Shown: positions 46,705 to 54,992, numbered from the stretch's first letter. The stretch is 64,000 nucleotides of DNA from Methylocaldum sp035627495 (GCF_035627495.1 NZ_DASPLO010000161.1:1-64000); one strand, 5' to 3'. Made by a program: numbers and translations. Notes: generated by a model not told the origin, from the letters alone.

Positions 46705-47094
46705 ATGAAATACGCCATTCAAGTCAACGCCGGACCTTTTTACTCTCAAGCGGCACATACGGCTTACCAGTTTATCAAAGCCGCGTTGGATAAAGATCAC
46801 GAAATCGTACGCGTCTTCTTTTATCATGACGGTGTTCATAACGGCGTTCGCCATGTATTGCCCGCGGAGGACAGGCATTTGATTCCCGCATGGTCCGCCT
46901 TGGCCGGCGACTACGGGCTCGACCTGGTTCTTTGTATCTCGGCGGGCCAGCGGCGCGGCTTGCTGCCCTCGGACGAAACGGCACCAACGGATCGCGATGC
47001 CGCGGTGGTGGCGGACGGCTTCCGCGTCGGCGGTCTGGGGCAATGGGTGGAGGCCTGCTTGAAGGCCGACCGCGTGTTGGTTTTCGGTGACTGA
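46705..47094 (+). CDS. dsrE: Sulfur relay protein DsrE (TusD-like)
   Basis: A 129-residue DsrE-fold protein, a subunit of the hexameric DsrEFH (or TusBCD) complex. The persulfide-carrying Cys77 is in DLVLCISAGQRRG, as in TusD/DsrE. MKYAIQVNAGPF is the canonical start. Oddly GGAG directly abuts the ATG, and AAGAG nine bases upstream must serve as the Shine-Dalgarno. It overlaps dsrF by eight bases. The complex passes sulfur to DsrC/TusE, encoded three genes on. Confidence 0.92.
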   Translation: MKYAIQVNAGPFYSQAAHTAYQFIKAALDKDHEIVRVFFYHDGVHNGVRHVLPAEDRHLIPAWSALAGDYGLDLVLCISAGQRRGLLPSDETAPTDRDAAVVADGFRVGGLGQWVEACLKADRVLVFGD

Positions 47095-47458
47095 ACCGGT
47101 GCGTAAGAAGTTTCTATTCGTTATGCGCCGCGGACCAACCGGCGCAGTGAGGGTTCGGGAATCCTTGGACATGATCATGACCGCCGCCGCCTTCGACCAA
47201 ACCGTGCGGCTTCTTATGCTCGATGACGGCGTTTTCCTCCTCAAACACGGTCAGCAGCCCCGAGCGAGCGGGCTGAAACCCGTTGCGCCGATGTTCGAGG
47301 CTTTAGCGTTGTACGATGTGGAGGACATTCTGGTGGAGCGGGAGTCTTTACAGGAGCGGCATTTGAACGCCGAAGATCTAGCCATACCGGTTCGTATCGT
47401 GGAACGGGGGGAAATCGCTGGATTGACGGCGGGACATGACATCGTGATCTCCTGCTAA
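47087..47458 (+). CDS. dsrF: Sulfur relay protein DsrF (TusC-like)
   Basis: A 123-residue DsrE-fold subunit with RKKFLFVMRRGPTGAVRVRESLDMIMTAAAFDQ split at residue 22, followed by VRLLMLDDGVFLLKHGQ, the TusC/DsrF pattern. It carries no active-site cysteine except the last residue (ISC). GTG is the start. The stop shares one base with the dsrH ATG. Confidence 0.9.
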   Translation: MTEPVRKKFLFVMRRGPTGAVRVRESLDMIMTAAAFDQTVRLLMLDDGVFLLKHGQQPRASGLKPVAPMFEALALYDVEDILVERESLQERHLNAEDLAIPVRIVERGEIAGLTAGHDIVISC

Positions 47459-47766
47459 TGGCGACTTTACACCTGGTCAACCGCTCGCCTGGCGAAAGCC
47501 GTGCCCTGGAACACTGTCTCGCTCGGGCGGGAATGGGCGATGCGGTGCTGCTGATCGAGGATGCGGTTTATGCCGCCGTGAAAGGCGCGGGTTTTGAGGC
47601 TGTCACCCGGCCGGCTATGGGACAATTGAGGTTTTATGCCTTGGGACCAGACCTAGAAGCTCGCGGGGTACAGACATCCGAAATTGCCGAGGGAATTCGC
47701 GTTGTCGATTATGTCGGATTCGTCGATTTGACCGCCGACTACCAGCCTATTCAATCCTGGTTTTAA
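47458..47766 (+). CDS. dsrH: Sulfur relay protein DsrH (TusB-like)
   Basis: A 102-residue DsrH/TusB subunit (LHLVNRSPGES at the start, LLIEDAVYAAV). Cys20 (LEHCLARAG) is present. That cysteine is conserved in DsrH of sulfur-oxidising bacteria and is absent from E. coli TusB, so the protein is closer to the dissimilatory type. It lies four bases from dsrC. Confidence 0.9.
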   Translation: MATLHLVNRSPGESRALEHCLARAGMGDAVLLIEDAVYAAVKGAGFEAVTRPAMGQLRFYALGPDLEARGVQTSEIAEGIRVVDYVGFVDLTADYQPIQSWF

Positions 47767-47769
47767 GCC

Positions 47770-48099
47770 ATGATCGAAGTGGACGGCGTAAGCTTGGAAA
47801 CGACCGAAAGCGGATTTCTGGCCGATGCGAACGCATGGAACGAGCATGTCGCCGCCGTTCTGGCGGCAAGCATACCCATCGCGTTGACCGAGGCGCACTG
47901 GGAGATCGTGCGGTTCATCCGGGGCTACTATTTTAAATTCCATCATCTTCCCAACACCCGCATGTTCGTCAAAGCGGTGCAGAAGGAATTCGGAGACGAA
48001 AAAGGCACGTCCCGCTACCTGCATCGGCTGTTCCCCGAGAGTCCCCTCAAATACGCGTGCCTCATCGCAGGTTTACCCAAGCCGCCGGGGTGTATTTAA
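47770..48099 (+). CDS. dsrC: DsrC-type sulfur carrier (TusE/DsrC family)
   Basis: A 109-residue sulfur carrier with EHVAAVLAASIPIALTEAHWEIVRFIRGYYF in the body (quoted here only to place it at about residues 30-60) and the flexible C-terminal arm ACLIAGLPKPPGCI. The penultimate Cys is the usual sulfur carrier of TusE and DsrC. A second Cys lies exactly eleven residues earlier (Cys-X10-Cys). This pair forms a disulfide or trisulfide in true DsrC and is missing from TusE. The gene belongs to dsrEFH-dsrC; no dsrAB is in the window. Confidence 0.9.
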   Translation: MIEVDGVSLETTESGFLADANAWNEHVAAVLAASIPIALTEAHWEIVRFIRGYYFKFHHLPNTRMFVKAVQKEFGDEKGTSRYLHRLFPESPLKYACLIAGLPKPPGCI

Positions 48100-48103
48100 G
48101 GTG

Positions 48104-48132
48104 GGCAGGGTGGGCACCGCCCCACCCCTGCC
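48104..48132. terminator. GC-rich hairpin after dsrC
   Basis: GGCAGGGTGGG pairs with CCCACCCCTGCC with one bulged C and a 6-nt loop, five bases after the dsrC stop. No T run follows. It may end the dsr transcript weakly or block lgt transcription from the other side. Confidence 0.4.
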
Positions 48133-48314
48133 GTTAACGATCCCAAGTGTCGGGATCGAATCCGCGCCCCGGAACGGATCGGGAACACCGATTCGGCCAT
48201 TACTTTGACGGCCGATTCCCGTGGCGATGCTGGCCGATGGCGGGCATGAAAGGCTGGGTCATCTCGGCCCGCTCGCTGCGCTGACGACGCCCGGCGCCAT
48301 GACGGCGCGCCGTT

Positions 48315-49115
48315 TCAGCCTATCTCGGATACCCGCTGCAACCGCCACGCCCGCCATACCAGGCAAATGCCCACCAGCACCGCGGGAATGCTGAGCCATT
48401 GGCCCATGGTAATCGCCCAGCCGGACTCGAAAACGGCCTGGCCTTCCTTGAAGAATTCCAGGACGAAGCGGGCGCCGAACACCAGGATGAAAAAGCGCCC
48501 GAACATATAACCCGCCGGCACTCTATTCCCGTGTCTGAGATAAAAACGGAACTGGACCAGGAAAATCAATAGGTAACAGAAAGCCTCGTAGAGTTGCGCC
48601 GGATGGCGCGGTAGGGAATCGACGCGGGCGAAGATCACCGCCCAGGGAACATCGGCGGGGTGACCGAGAATTTCCGAATTGAAGAAATTGCCGATGCGGA
48701 TCAGACAGCCGGACAAGGGCACGGTCACGCCGATGCGATCGCATACCCAGAAGAAGGATTGATCGGTCGCCCGGCGGGAATACATCCAGACCCCGACCAG
48801 AATACCCACCACCGCGCCGTGGCTGGCCAGCCCGCCTTCCCATACGGCGAGGATTTTCCACGGATGTGTCAGATAAAACACCGGATTGTAGAGCAGTACA
48901 TGGCCCAGACGCGCCCCGATCACGGTCCCGGCGAGGACGAACAGCACCAGGTCGTAAACCTCGTCCTCCGGCCGCCCCTCCCGCCGAAACATGTAGCGGA
49001 ACACGAGCATTCCATAGACAAACGTGGCGGCGAAGAAAAGCCCGTACCAGTAGACGGGAAGATGGAAAGAGCCTATGGAAACGGTGAAGGCGACGGGAGA
49101 AATATCCCACAGCAT
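48315..49115 (-). CDS. lgt: Prolipoprotein diacylglyceryl transferase Lgt
   Basis: A 266-residue integral membrane enzyme that adds diacylglycerol to the lipobox cysteine of prolipoproteins. Seven spans can be seen. The signatures GGLASHGAVVGILVG with its essential His, RIGNFFNSEILG and FLYRFG-like MFGRFFILVFGARFVLEF are present. It acts on the lipoproteins seen in this window, among others. The ATG at 49115 starts at the usual place (DISPVAFTVSIGSF). Confidence 0.97.
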   Translation of the reverse strand: MLWDISPVAFTVSIGSFHLPVYWYGLFFAATFVYGMLVFRYMFRREGRPEDEVYDLVLFVLAGTVIGARLGHVLLYNPVFYLTHPWKILAVWEGGLASHGAVVGILVGVWMYSRRATDQSFFWVCDRIGVTVPLSGCLIRIGNFFNSEILGHPADVPWAVIFARVDSLPRHPAQLYEAFCYLLIFLVQFRFYLRHGNRVPAGYMFGRFFILVFGARFVLEFFKEGQAVFESGWAITMGQWLSIPAVLVGICLVWRAWRLQRVSEIG

Positions 49116-49638
49116 GGCGAAAATATCCCTCGGTGGTTGCGGTTGATGAAATACTCTCTGACCGGCGGACGGTCCAGATAGGAAAATTTCTTCTGCTCGG
49201 CACGCTTTGTCAATGAGAGCGTTTTCACGTCTGGCGAAAGAAAGCTGTCGAAACGGGGGGCGGTCCGATCAGCATTGGCGGCATGAGGACCGGTTAGCGT
49301 TCCTGGCGTCGCCCGGCCCGGCGCATCAGTAGGGTCTGGTCGGTCTCGCCCGCGGCGGTGCGGATCGCCATTTCGTCCGCCGTCCGGCCGATTCCCTTGA
49401 GCCCCATCGAATCAGAGCCCGTCGGCGGTTCCCGGTTTCTCCTTTTCCACGTACTACCTCATCTTTCGTTCCCTCTCCATAGTTGACTGCACCTCGGCGC
49501 GAGTGCATCCTCCAGCTAGCATGAACGACGAAGCCCATTGAAATTTCTATTGTTTCACGGGCTTCGGGATGCGACGAAGAGCGGACCTTGAACTTAGAAC
49601 AGGGCAATCGCTCTATCAGTGAAGCGTCGTAGGTGGGC

Positions 49639-49664
49639 GTACCCGGTCCCCTCTCGTCTTTGGG
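49639..49664 (+). repeat. 26-bp repeat, copy 1 (inverted partner at 59037-59062)
   Basis: Starts GTACCCGGTCCCC and ends CTTTGGG; 25 of 26 bases equal the reverse complement of 59037-59062. Similarity then continues at 49797-49830 (GAGACTATCAAGACAGGAC), after a gap of 132 bp flanked by TTGGG on both sides. Confidence 0.65.
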
Positions 49665-49936
49665 ACAAATTCGCCGGGAGCAGAATGGGACGAACGACGT
49701 TCGCCCGGAGGGGGCAGACCCAGGACGGTCTGCGCCAATTGGATCGCACGGAGTGCGTCCGCAGGATGACGGGCAGGCGTGTCCGGCAATATTGGGTGAG
49801 ACTATCAAGACAGGACTTCGACCTTTTGAAATACAACATGCTCACTGTCTGCCATGGCTGAACAGTACCGTCGGGGTGATCACGTGCAGCATCCGGTTGC
49901 CATCTTTTGCGGAGAATGACCATGCGCGTCGTTGTG

Positions 49937-49964
49937 CCCCTTCGACGGTGCTCAGGACAGGCTT
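49937..49964 (+). repeat. TTCGAC..CTCAGGAC dispersed repeat, copy A
   Basis: CCCCTTCGACGG, then T, then GCTCAGGACAGGCTT. It differs by one base from copy B at 54965-54992. It lies just before the histidine kinase gene, so an upstream in-frame start for that gene would translate repeat sequence. Confidence 0.7.
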
Positions 49965-50029
49965 GCCGGCCGATCCGCCAACCGCACACTCGGGCATATT
50001 CAACTGCCCTTTCTAGGGTGAAAGGGAAG

Positions 50030-52513
50030 GTGTTTTCTCGAATATGGCTCGGACCATGGGGCGTACGCGTTGCGCTCGTGCTGGCCTTGATCGTTTCAGG
50101 TCTGCCCGGCTCCGCCCGGGCTGAGCCGGGCCGTCCTCTCATCGTTGGCGCGGAGATCGACTTCCCGCCCTATGTCGATGTCGATGCGCAGGGCCAGCCG
50201 ACTGGTTTCGCCGTCGAACTCTTCGCCGCAGTTGCCGCGGCGATGGACATTCCCATCACGTTCCATCCAGACCGATGGGACATCGTCTGGCAAGATCTGA
50301 AAGCGGGCAAGCTCGATGCTCTGCCGCTGGTCGCTCGGATGGACGAACGTGAAGGACAGGTGGAATTCACTCAACCGCACACCATCGGCTATGACAGCTT
50401 CTTCGTCCGCAAGGAGCACCCGCCCATTAACTCCATCGGGCAGGCCCGCGCCCTGAGCATCATCGTCCTGCGCTCGGATGCTGCTCACCACGCCCTTGTT
50501 GGCCGCGGTTTCACCCATCAGTTGGTGATCGTCGACAGCCTGGCCGACGGCTTTCGCCTGCTGGCTTCGGGACAGCATGACGCGGTGCTGGCGCCGCGCT
50601 TGCAGGGAAACATGCTGGTGGAAATGGCTGGCCTAAGCGAGGTCATCGAAGCCGGTCCGCTGCTCAAGGATTACCGGCGGGAGTTCTGCTTCGCCGTACG
50701 CAAGGGCGACACCGAACTGCGCGACCGCCTCGACCAGGGCCTAGCCATCGTCAAGGCGAGCGGGGAATACGACCGTCTCTACAGAAAATGGCTCGGCATC
50801 TACGAGACCCCGACCTTCCCGGTTAAGTATGCAGTCTGGGGCGCAGGGGCTATTGCCGTCCTGCTGGCACTCCTGGGGCTGTGGACCTGGCAGTTGCGCC
50901 GGCAGGTGGCGCGACGCACCGCCGAACTGGCCCAGGCCGTCGCGGCCGTGCAGGCGGAACGTCAGCGGCTGCATGACGTGCTGCAGGGGCTTCCCGTTTA
51001 CGTGATGTTGCTGTCGCAGGATTATCAGGTGGTCTTCGCCAACCGCTTCTTCGAAGAGCGCTACGGCAAGGCCCACAGTCGGCGCTGCTACCAATACCTG
51101 TTCAACCGCAGCGAGCCATGCGAGGTATGCGAGACCTTCAAGGTACTGAAGACCGACGCGGCAGTCGATTGGGACTGGACCGGCCCGGACGGCCGTGACT
51201 ACAAGATTCACGACTATCCCTTCGCCGACAGTGACGGCTCTCCGATGATCATGGAGGTAGGCATCGATGTCACCGAGATGAATCGGGCCAAGCAGGCGCT
51301 ACGCGAAGCCAATGCGTCATTGGAACGGCGCGTAACCGAGCGCACGGCCGAATTGGAAGCGGCGCGATGGGAAGCGGAGGAAGCGCGCGACCTGCTGCGG
51401 GTGACCATGGACAACGCGCCGGCCCTGATGTCCTACATCGACACCGACTGCCGATACCGTCGCGTCAACAAGGCTTATGAGCAGTGGTTCGGCCACAGCA
51501 GTGAACAGGTGTATGGGCGTCACATCCGGGGGGTCCTCGGCGAGGCGGCTTGGCTAACCCTCGCCCCCTATGTCGAGAGAGCTCTGGCGGGAGAGCGGGT
51601 CGCTTTCGAAATTCCAGTACCCTACGCCGAAGGCGATACGCGCTGGATTCACGCGACCTATTCCCCCGACCGCGACGCCGAGGGGTGGGTCCGGGGATTT
51701 GTGGCACACGTGCTCGACATCACCGAGCGCAAACACGCCGAAGAGGAGCTGCGCAAAGCCGACCGGCGCAAGGACGAATTCCTGGCCATGCTGGCCCACG
51801 AACTGCGCAATCCCCTGGCGCCGATCAGCAACGCCGTTCAAATCATGCGCAGACTAGGGACCTTAGATCCCAAGCTGCAGTGGACGCGGGATGTGATCGA
51901 TCGGCAGGTGGAACATTTGACCCGACTGGTGGACGACCTCCTGGATGTCTCCCGGATCAGCCGCGGCAAGATCGAACTCAAGAACGAACCGCTTTCTCTG
52001 GCGGACATCGTGCAGCGGGCGGTGGAGACCAGCCGGCCGCTGATCGATGCCCGCCGGCACCAATTCACCGCGCATTTTCCGCCGGAACCGGTGCGCGTCG
52101 AAGGCGACCTGGTCCGGTTGGCGCAGGTGGTGTCGAACTTGCTCAACAACGCCGCCAAGTACACCGACGAGGGCGGGCAGATCGAATTGACAGTCGAACC
52201 ATCCGATGGCGATGTCGTCATCCGGGTCCGCGATAGCGGCCGCGGCATTGATCCCACGGCACTGTCGGACCTGTTCGATTTGTTCTATCAGGTGGACCGC
52301 ACTATCGACCGGGCCGAAGGTGGCCTGGGGATTGGCCTCTCACTGGTCAAACGCCTGGTGGCGATGCACGGCGGTGAGGTGCGGGCTTTCAGCGAAGGCC
52401 GCGGCAGGGGCAGCGAGTTCGTCATCCGCCTTCCGCGCTTGCCGGACCATCCGACCGTTCATTCCCCGTTCTGTCCAAATCGGAGCCGGCAAACGGCGGA
52501 TTCCGGATCCTAA
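50030..52513 (+). CDS. Sensor histidine kinase with periplasmic solute-binding domain and two PAS domains
   Basis: From GTG 50030 (827 residues) there are a signal peptide (VALVLALIVSGLPGSARA), a periplasmic SBP_bac_3 domain (about 35-260, LIVGAEIDFPPYVDVD, then GELDA-like GKLDALPLVARMDERE), one span (about 272-292), a coiled coil, PAS 1 (about 310-420, with CYQYLFNRSEPCEVC), a second coil, PAS 2 (about 470-590), and a HisKA with HELRNPLAPI, N box LLNNAAKYTDEGG, G box RDSGRGID and GGLGIGLSLVKRL. No receiver domain and no regulator gene lies next door, so it is an orphan. An ATG at 49907 is in frame but would include a dispersed repeat; GTG 50018 is another option. The stop codon lies in the target duplication of a MITE. 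Confidence 0.88.
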   Translation: MFSRIWLGPWGVRVALVLALIVSGLPGSARAEPGRPLIVGAEIDFPPYVDVDAQGQPTGFAVELFAAVAAAMDIPITFHPDRWDIVWQDLKAGKLDALPLVARMDEREGQVEFTQPHTIGYDSFFVRKEHPPINSIGQARALSIIVLRSDAAHHALVGRGFTHQLVIVDSLADGFRLLASGQHDAVLAPRLQGNMLVEMAGLSEVIEAGPLLKDYRREFCFAVRKGDTELRDRLDQGLAIVKASGEYDRLYRKWLGIYETPTFPVKYAVWGAGAIAVLLALLGLWTWQLRRQVARRTAELAQAVAAVQAERQRLHDVLQGLPVYVMLLSQDYQVVFANRFFEERYGKAHSRRCYQYLFNRSEPCEVCETFKVLKTDAAVDWDWTGPDGRDYKIHDYPFADSDGSPMIMEVGIDVTEMNRAKQALREANASLERRVTERTAELEAARWEAEEARDLLRVTMDNAPALMSYIDTDCRYRRVNKAYEQWFGHSSEQVYGRHIRGVLGEAAWLTLAPYVERALAGERVAFEIPVPYAEGDTRWIHATYSPDRDAEGWVRGFVAHVLDITERKHAEEELRKADRRKDEFLAMLAHELRNPLAPISNAVQIMRRLGTLDPKLQWTRDVIDRQVEHLTRLVDDLLDVSRISRGKIELKNEPLSLADIVQRAVETSRPLIDARRHQFTAHFPPEPVRVEGDLVRLAQVVSNLLNNAAKYTDEGGQIELTVEPSDGDVVIRVRDSGRGIDPTALSDLFDLFYQVDRTIDRAEGGLGIGLSLVKRLVAMHGGEVRAFSEGRGRGSEFVIRLPRLPDHPTVHSPFCPNRSRQTADSGS

Positions 52514-52623
52514 GGAAGCTCTGATCAAGTTGATTCCGTTCATGGTTCGACAAGCTCACCACGAACGGAATCAATACGTTACCGTTCGTCCTGAGCATAT
52601 CGAAGGACTTAATCAGAGCTTCC
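52514..52623. mobile_element. 110-bp MITE with 17-bp inverted ends and CTAA target duplication
   Basis: The left end GGAAGCTCTGATCAAGT (52514-52530) and right end ACTTAATCAGAGCTTCC (52607-52623) are inverted with one mismatch. CTAA flanks both sides (52510-52513 and 52624-52627), as expected for an IS5-group target duplication (CTAR type). Inside, 52530-52546 pairs with 52558-52574 (16 of 17), and 52583-52606 is a copy of the TTCGA..CTCAGGAC repeat in reverse. It carries no gene and would be moved by a transposase from elsewhere. The TAA of the upstream CTAA is the kinase stop codon. Confidence 0.85.
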
Positions 52624-52645
52624 CTAACGGCGGACGACAACCCGT

Positions 52646-53329
52646 ATGCTTTTCGCCAAATTGATCCTGGGCATCATCGCCGAGATGGCCGTCTTCGGTG
52701 GCTTGTTATTTCTACCGGCGGGGACGCTGGATTGGCCGCACGCGTGGTTGTTCCTGGCCGTGATCTTCTTGGGAACGGTGTGGTCGATTGCGAGTCTCTA
52801 TCCGGGCAACACGGGGTTGCTCGAGGAGCGCCTCAAGTCTCCCATTCAGGAAGGACAGCCGCTGGCGGATCGGATTGTGTTGCTTCTGTTTCTCGCCGCG
52901 TTCTACGGCGTGCTGGCTTTTATTCCCTTGGACGTGTTCCGGTTTCACCTCATGGGCAAACCCGGGATAATCGTAGCGTCTTTCGGGCTGGTTCTGTTCA
53001 TCACGGGTTGGTGGATCATTACCCTGGCCCTCCGGGAGAACCCGTTCGCGGCGCCGGTGGTCAGGCATCAGAAAGAACGGCGCCAAACCGTCATCGACAC
53101 CGGCGTGTACGGCGTCGTGCGCCATCCCATGTTCACGGGCGCCATACCCCTGCTGGTCGGCATGCCTTTGTGGCTGGAATCGTATGCCGCCGCCGTGATG
53201 GCCGGCATTCCGATCGGTCTGCTCGTTCTGCGAATCCGGATCGAGGAAGCGTTCCTGAGGCGGGAGCTGAAGGGTTACCAGGCCTATACGGAAAGAGTTC
53301 GGTTCAGGTTGGTCCCGTTTCTCTGGTAA
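52646..53329 (+). CDS. Isoprenylcysteine methyltransferase-like integral membrane protein
   Basis: A 227-residue membrane protein with about five spans. The C-terminal part carries GVYGVVRHPMFTGAI and RIRIEEAFLRRELKGYQAYTERV (residues 190-212), the pattern of the ICMT/phospholipid methyltransferase family, which binds S-adenosylmethionine at the membrane face. The substrate in bacteria is unknown. It begins 22 bp after the MITE; no good Shine-Dalgarno lies before ATG 52646, so insertion may have altered its upstream region. Confidence 0.8.
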   Translation: MLFAKLILGIIAEMAVFGGLLFLPAGTLDWPHAWLFLAVIFLGTVWSIASLYPGNTGLLEERLKSPIQEGQPLADRIVLLLFLAAFYGVLAFIPLDVFRFHLMGKPGIIVASFGLVLFITGWWIITLALRENPFAAPVVRHQKERRQTVIDTGVYGVVRHPMFTGAIPLLVGMPLWLESYAAAVMAGIPIGLLVLRIRIEEAFLRRELKGYQAYTERVRFRLVPFLW

Positions 53330-53354
53330 GCCGGGGAGAATCATGCCAAGCAAA

Positions 53355-54578
53355 TTAATAAACCAAATCTAATCCCCGTTTGCCCTTCGGTACGATTGTG
53401 ATCCGGGAAGGGTTTTCCGGACGGTGATTCTTATCGAGGTACCGTCCAACACCGATGATGGTGTTGGGTGGGATAATGTTGTAGCGATCGACGATGGTCC
53501 GGCGCAGCTTTGAACCCCGGCCGATGATGGTGTAATCCATGATGATGCACTCGTCGATATCGGCGTCCGGCTCGACGACCACTTCGCGCCGAATTACGGA
53601 GCGGTTGATCCTGGCGCCCTGGATGATAGTGCCCGCACCGAGAATGCTGTTCCGGATTTCGCCATCGATGATCCGGGTGTCCGGTCCGAGATAATTATCG
53701 GAGTAAATCGGCCAGCTCGGATTGAAAATTTCAAAGCGCGGCTCCAGTCCCAGCATATCCATATGGGCCGCGTAATAGGCTTCGATGGTGCCGACATCGC
53801 GCCAATAAGGCTGCTCTTCATACGGTTTGATCCCCGGAACCTGATTCAAGGTGAAATCGTAAACGTACACCCGGTGAGTGCGGATCAGCCGCGGCAGGAC
53901 ATCCCGCCCGAAATCCTGTTCGCTGCGTGGCTGAATGGCTCTAAGAGCGTCGATCAGTACCTCGGTGCTGAAGATGTAGTTGCCCATGGAGGCCAGAGCA
54001 CGATGGGGATCGCTGGGCATCGGCTTCGGCCGTGCCGGCTTTTCCTGAAATTCCATCACCCGGCCGGCGTGGTCGGGACGGATAACGCCAAAGGCGGAGC
54101 ACTGCTCCAGCGGCATGGGCAAAGCGGCGATGGTGACATCGGCGTTTTGATCGAGATGAAAGCGGACCATTTGATTGATGTCCATGCGGTAGACGTGATC
54201 GGACCCGAACACCGCCACCACATCGGGACGGTGATGATCGATCAGCCCCAGGTTCTGGTGGACCGCATCGGCGGTGCTTTGGAACCAGTCCGGACCGTCG
54301 CGCATCTGGGGAGGCACGACCGTGACAAAATGTCCGGCAATCAAATGGGACACCGACCAGGCCCTGCGCACATGCTCGATCAACGATTGAGACTTGTACT
54401 GGACGAGCAGGTAGATTGAATGGATTTCGGAATTGACCAGGTTACTGAGCACGAAATCCACGATTCGATAACGTCCGCCGAACGGCACCGCCGGCTTCGA
54501 CCGTTCAGCCGTGAGCGGAAGGAGGCGGGTGCCCTCACCGCCAGCCAAAACCACGGCCAGGACCTTGGGGATCGCCAT
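53355..54578 (-). CDS. glgC: Glucose-1-phosphate adenylyltransferase GlgC
   Basis: A 407-residue enzyme that makes ADP-glucose for glycogen. LAVVLAGGEGTRLLPLT and RSKPAVPFGGRYRIVDF form the nucleotide site, VYRMDINQM is in the middle, and the C-terminal left-handed beta-helix (DADIDECIIMDYTIIGRGSKL) follows. ATG 54578 is chosen: AGAGG lies six bases upstream and the family starts MAIPKVLAVVLAGG. An earlier in-frame ATG would add 24 unlikely residues. No other glg gene is near. Confidence 0.95.
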   Translation of the reverse strand: MAIPKVLAVVLAGGEGTRLLPLTAERSKPAVPFGGRYRIVDFVLSNLVNSEIHSIYLLVQYKSQSLIEHVRRAWSVSHLIAGHFVTVVPPQMRDGPDWFQSTADAVHQNLGLIDHHRPDVVAVFGSDHVYRMDINQMVRFHLDQNADVTIAALPMPLEQCSAFGVIRPDHAGRVMEFQEKPARPKPMPSDPHRALASMGNYIFSTEVLIDALRAIQPRSEQDFGRDVLPRLIRTHRVYVYDFTLNQVPGIKPYEEQPYWRDVGTIEAYYAAHMDMLGLEPRFEIFNPSWPIYSDNYLGPDTRIIDGEIRNSILGAGTIIQGARINRSVIRREVVVEPDADIDECIIMDYTIIGRGSKLRRTIVDRYNIIPPNTIIGVGRYLDKNHRPENPSRITIVPKGKRGLDLVY

Positions 54579-54860
54579 TGTGAACCTCTGCTGTCTTGGT
54601 GGGACAGCCGGATTGGTGAAATGAACATAGTTTGCTTTCCCGCTTTCCATGGCAATACGGGCGATTACTGAGGGCGAAATCGCGCTTCACGCGACAATGA
54701 GCTTCAAGGTTCTGCTGTTGTTCTCATTGCCACTGATTCGCTGATTTTACTCAGATTGTGTTTTTATTCCGTTTTGTCGCGCCGAGCACCGTATGTTTCG
54801 GCGGAAATAACCCGTAGGGCCGCTTTAGAGCGTTTTTCATCACGGTTTAGCGGCGTGGAC

Positions 54861-54890
54861 TGGGTCGCTTGACCCACATGCGGGTTTTTT
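54861..54890 (+). terminator. Possible intrinsic terminator in the glgC upstream gap
   Basis: TGGGTC and GACCCA make a 6-bp stem with a 4-nt loop; after CATGCGGG a run of six T follows. Alternatively ACCC pairs with GGGT right before the T run. No gene on this strand lies just upstream, so if real it would end a small RNA or stray transcript. Confidence 0.3.
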
Positions 54891-54900
54891 GGCCCAAAAT

Positions 54901-54930
54901 GTAGGCCGGATTAAGCGAAGCGTATCCGGC
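54901..54930. repeat. REP-like palindromic element starting GTAG
   Basis: GTAG is followed by GCCGGATT, a short loop of AAGCGAAGCG, and TATCCGGC. This GTAG-plus-hairpin layout is that of repetitive extragenic palindromes moved by RAYT transposases. Confidence 0.55.
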
Positions 54931-54964
54931 GCTTTCGTCCGTCGAGCGCCGGGAACGGCTGGCG

Positions 54965-54992
54965 CCCCTTCGACGGGGCTCAGGACAGGCTT
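54965..54992 (+). repeat. TTCGAC..CTCAGGAC dispersed repeat, copy B
   Basis: Identical to copy A at 49937-49964 except one base (G for T after GACGG). Its surroundings also hold a REP-like element. Confidence 0.7.

Larger units (their letters stand above)
49116..50029. other. 914-bp gap with repeat remnants and no gene
   Basis: No open frame has coding character. It holds one copy each of two repeats shared with the 54.9 and 59.0-59.3 kb regions (49639-49664 and 49937-49964), and an apparent 132-bp insertion in the first of them. The repeats make this a likely recombination or insertion hotspot rather than a regulatory region. Confidence 0.55.

Noticed and set aside
49326..49808. 160-codon minus-strand open frame in the lgt-kinase gap
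   Set aside because: Low-complexity product and overlap with a repeat; no coding character.
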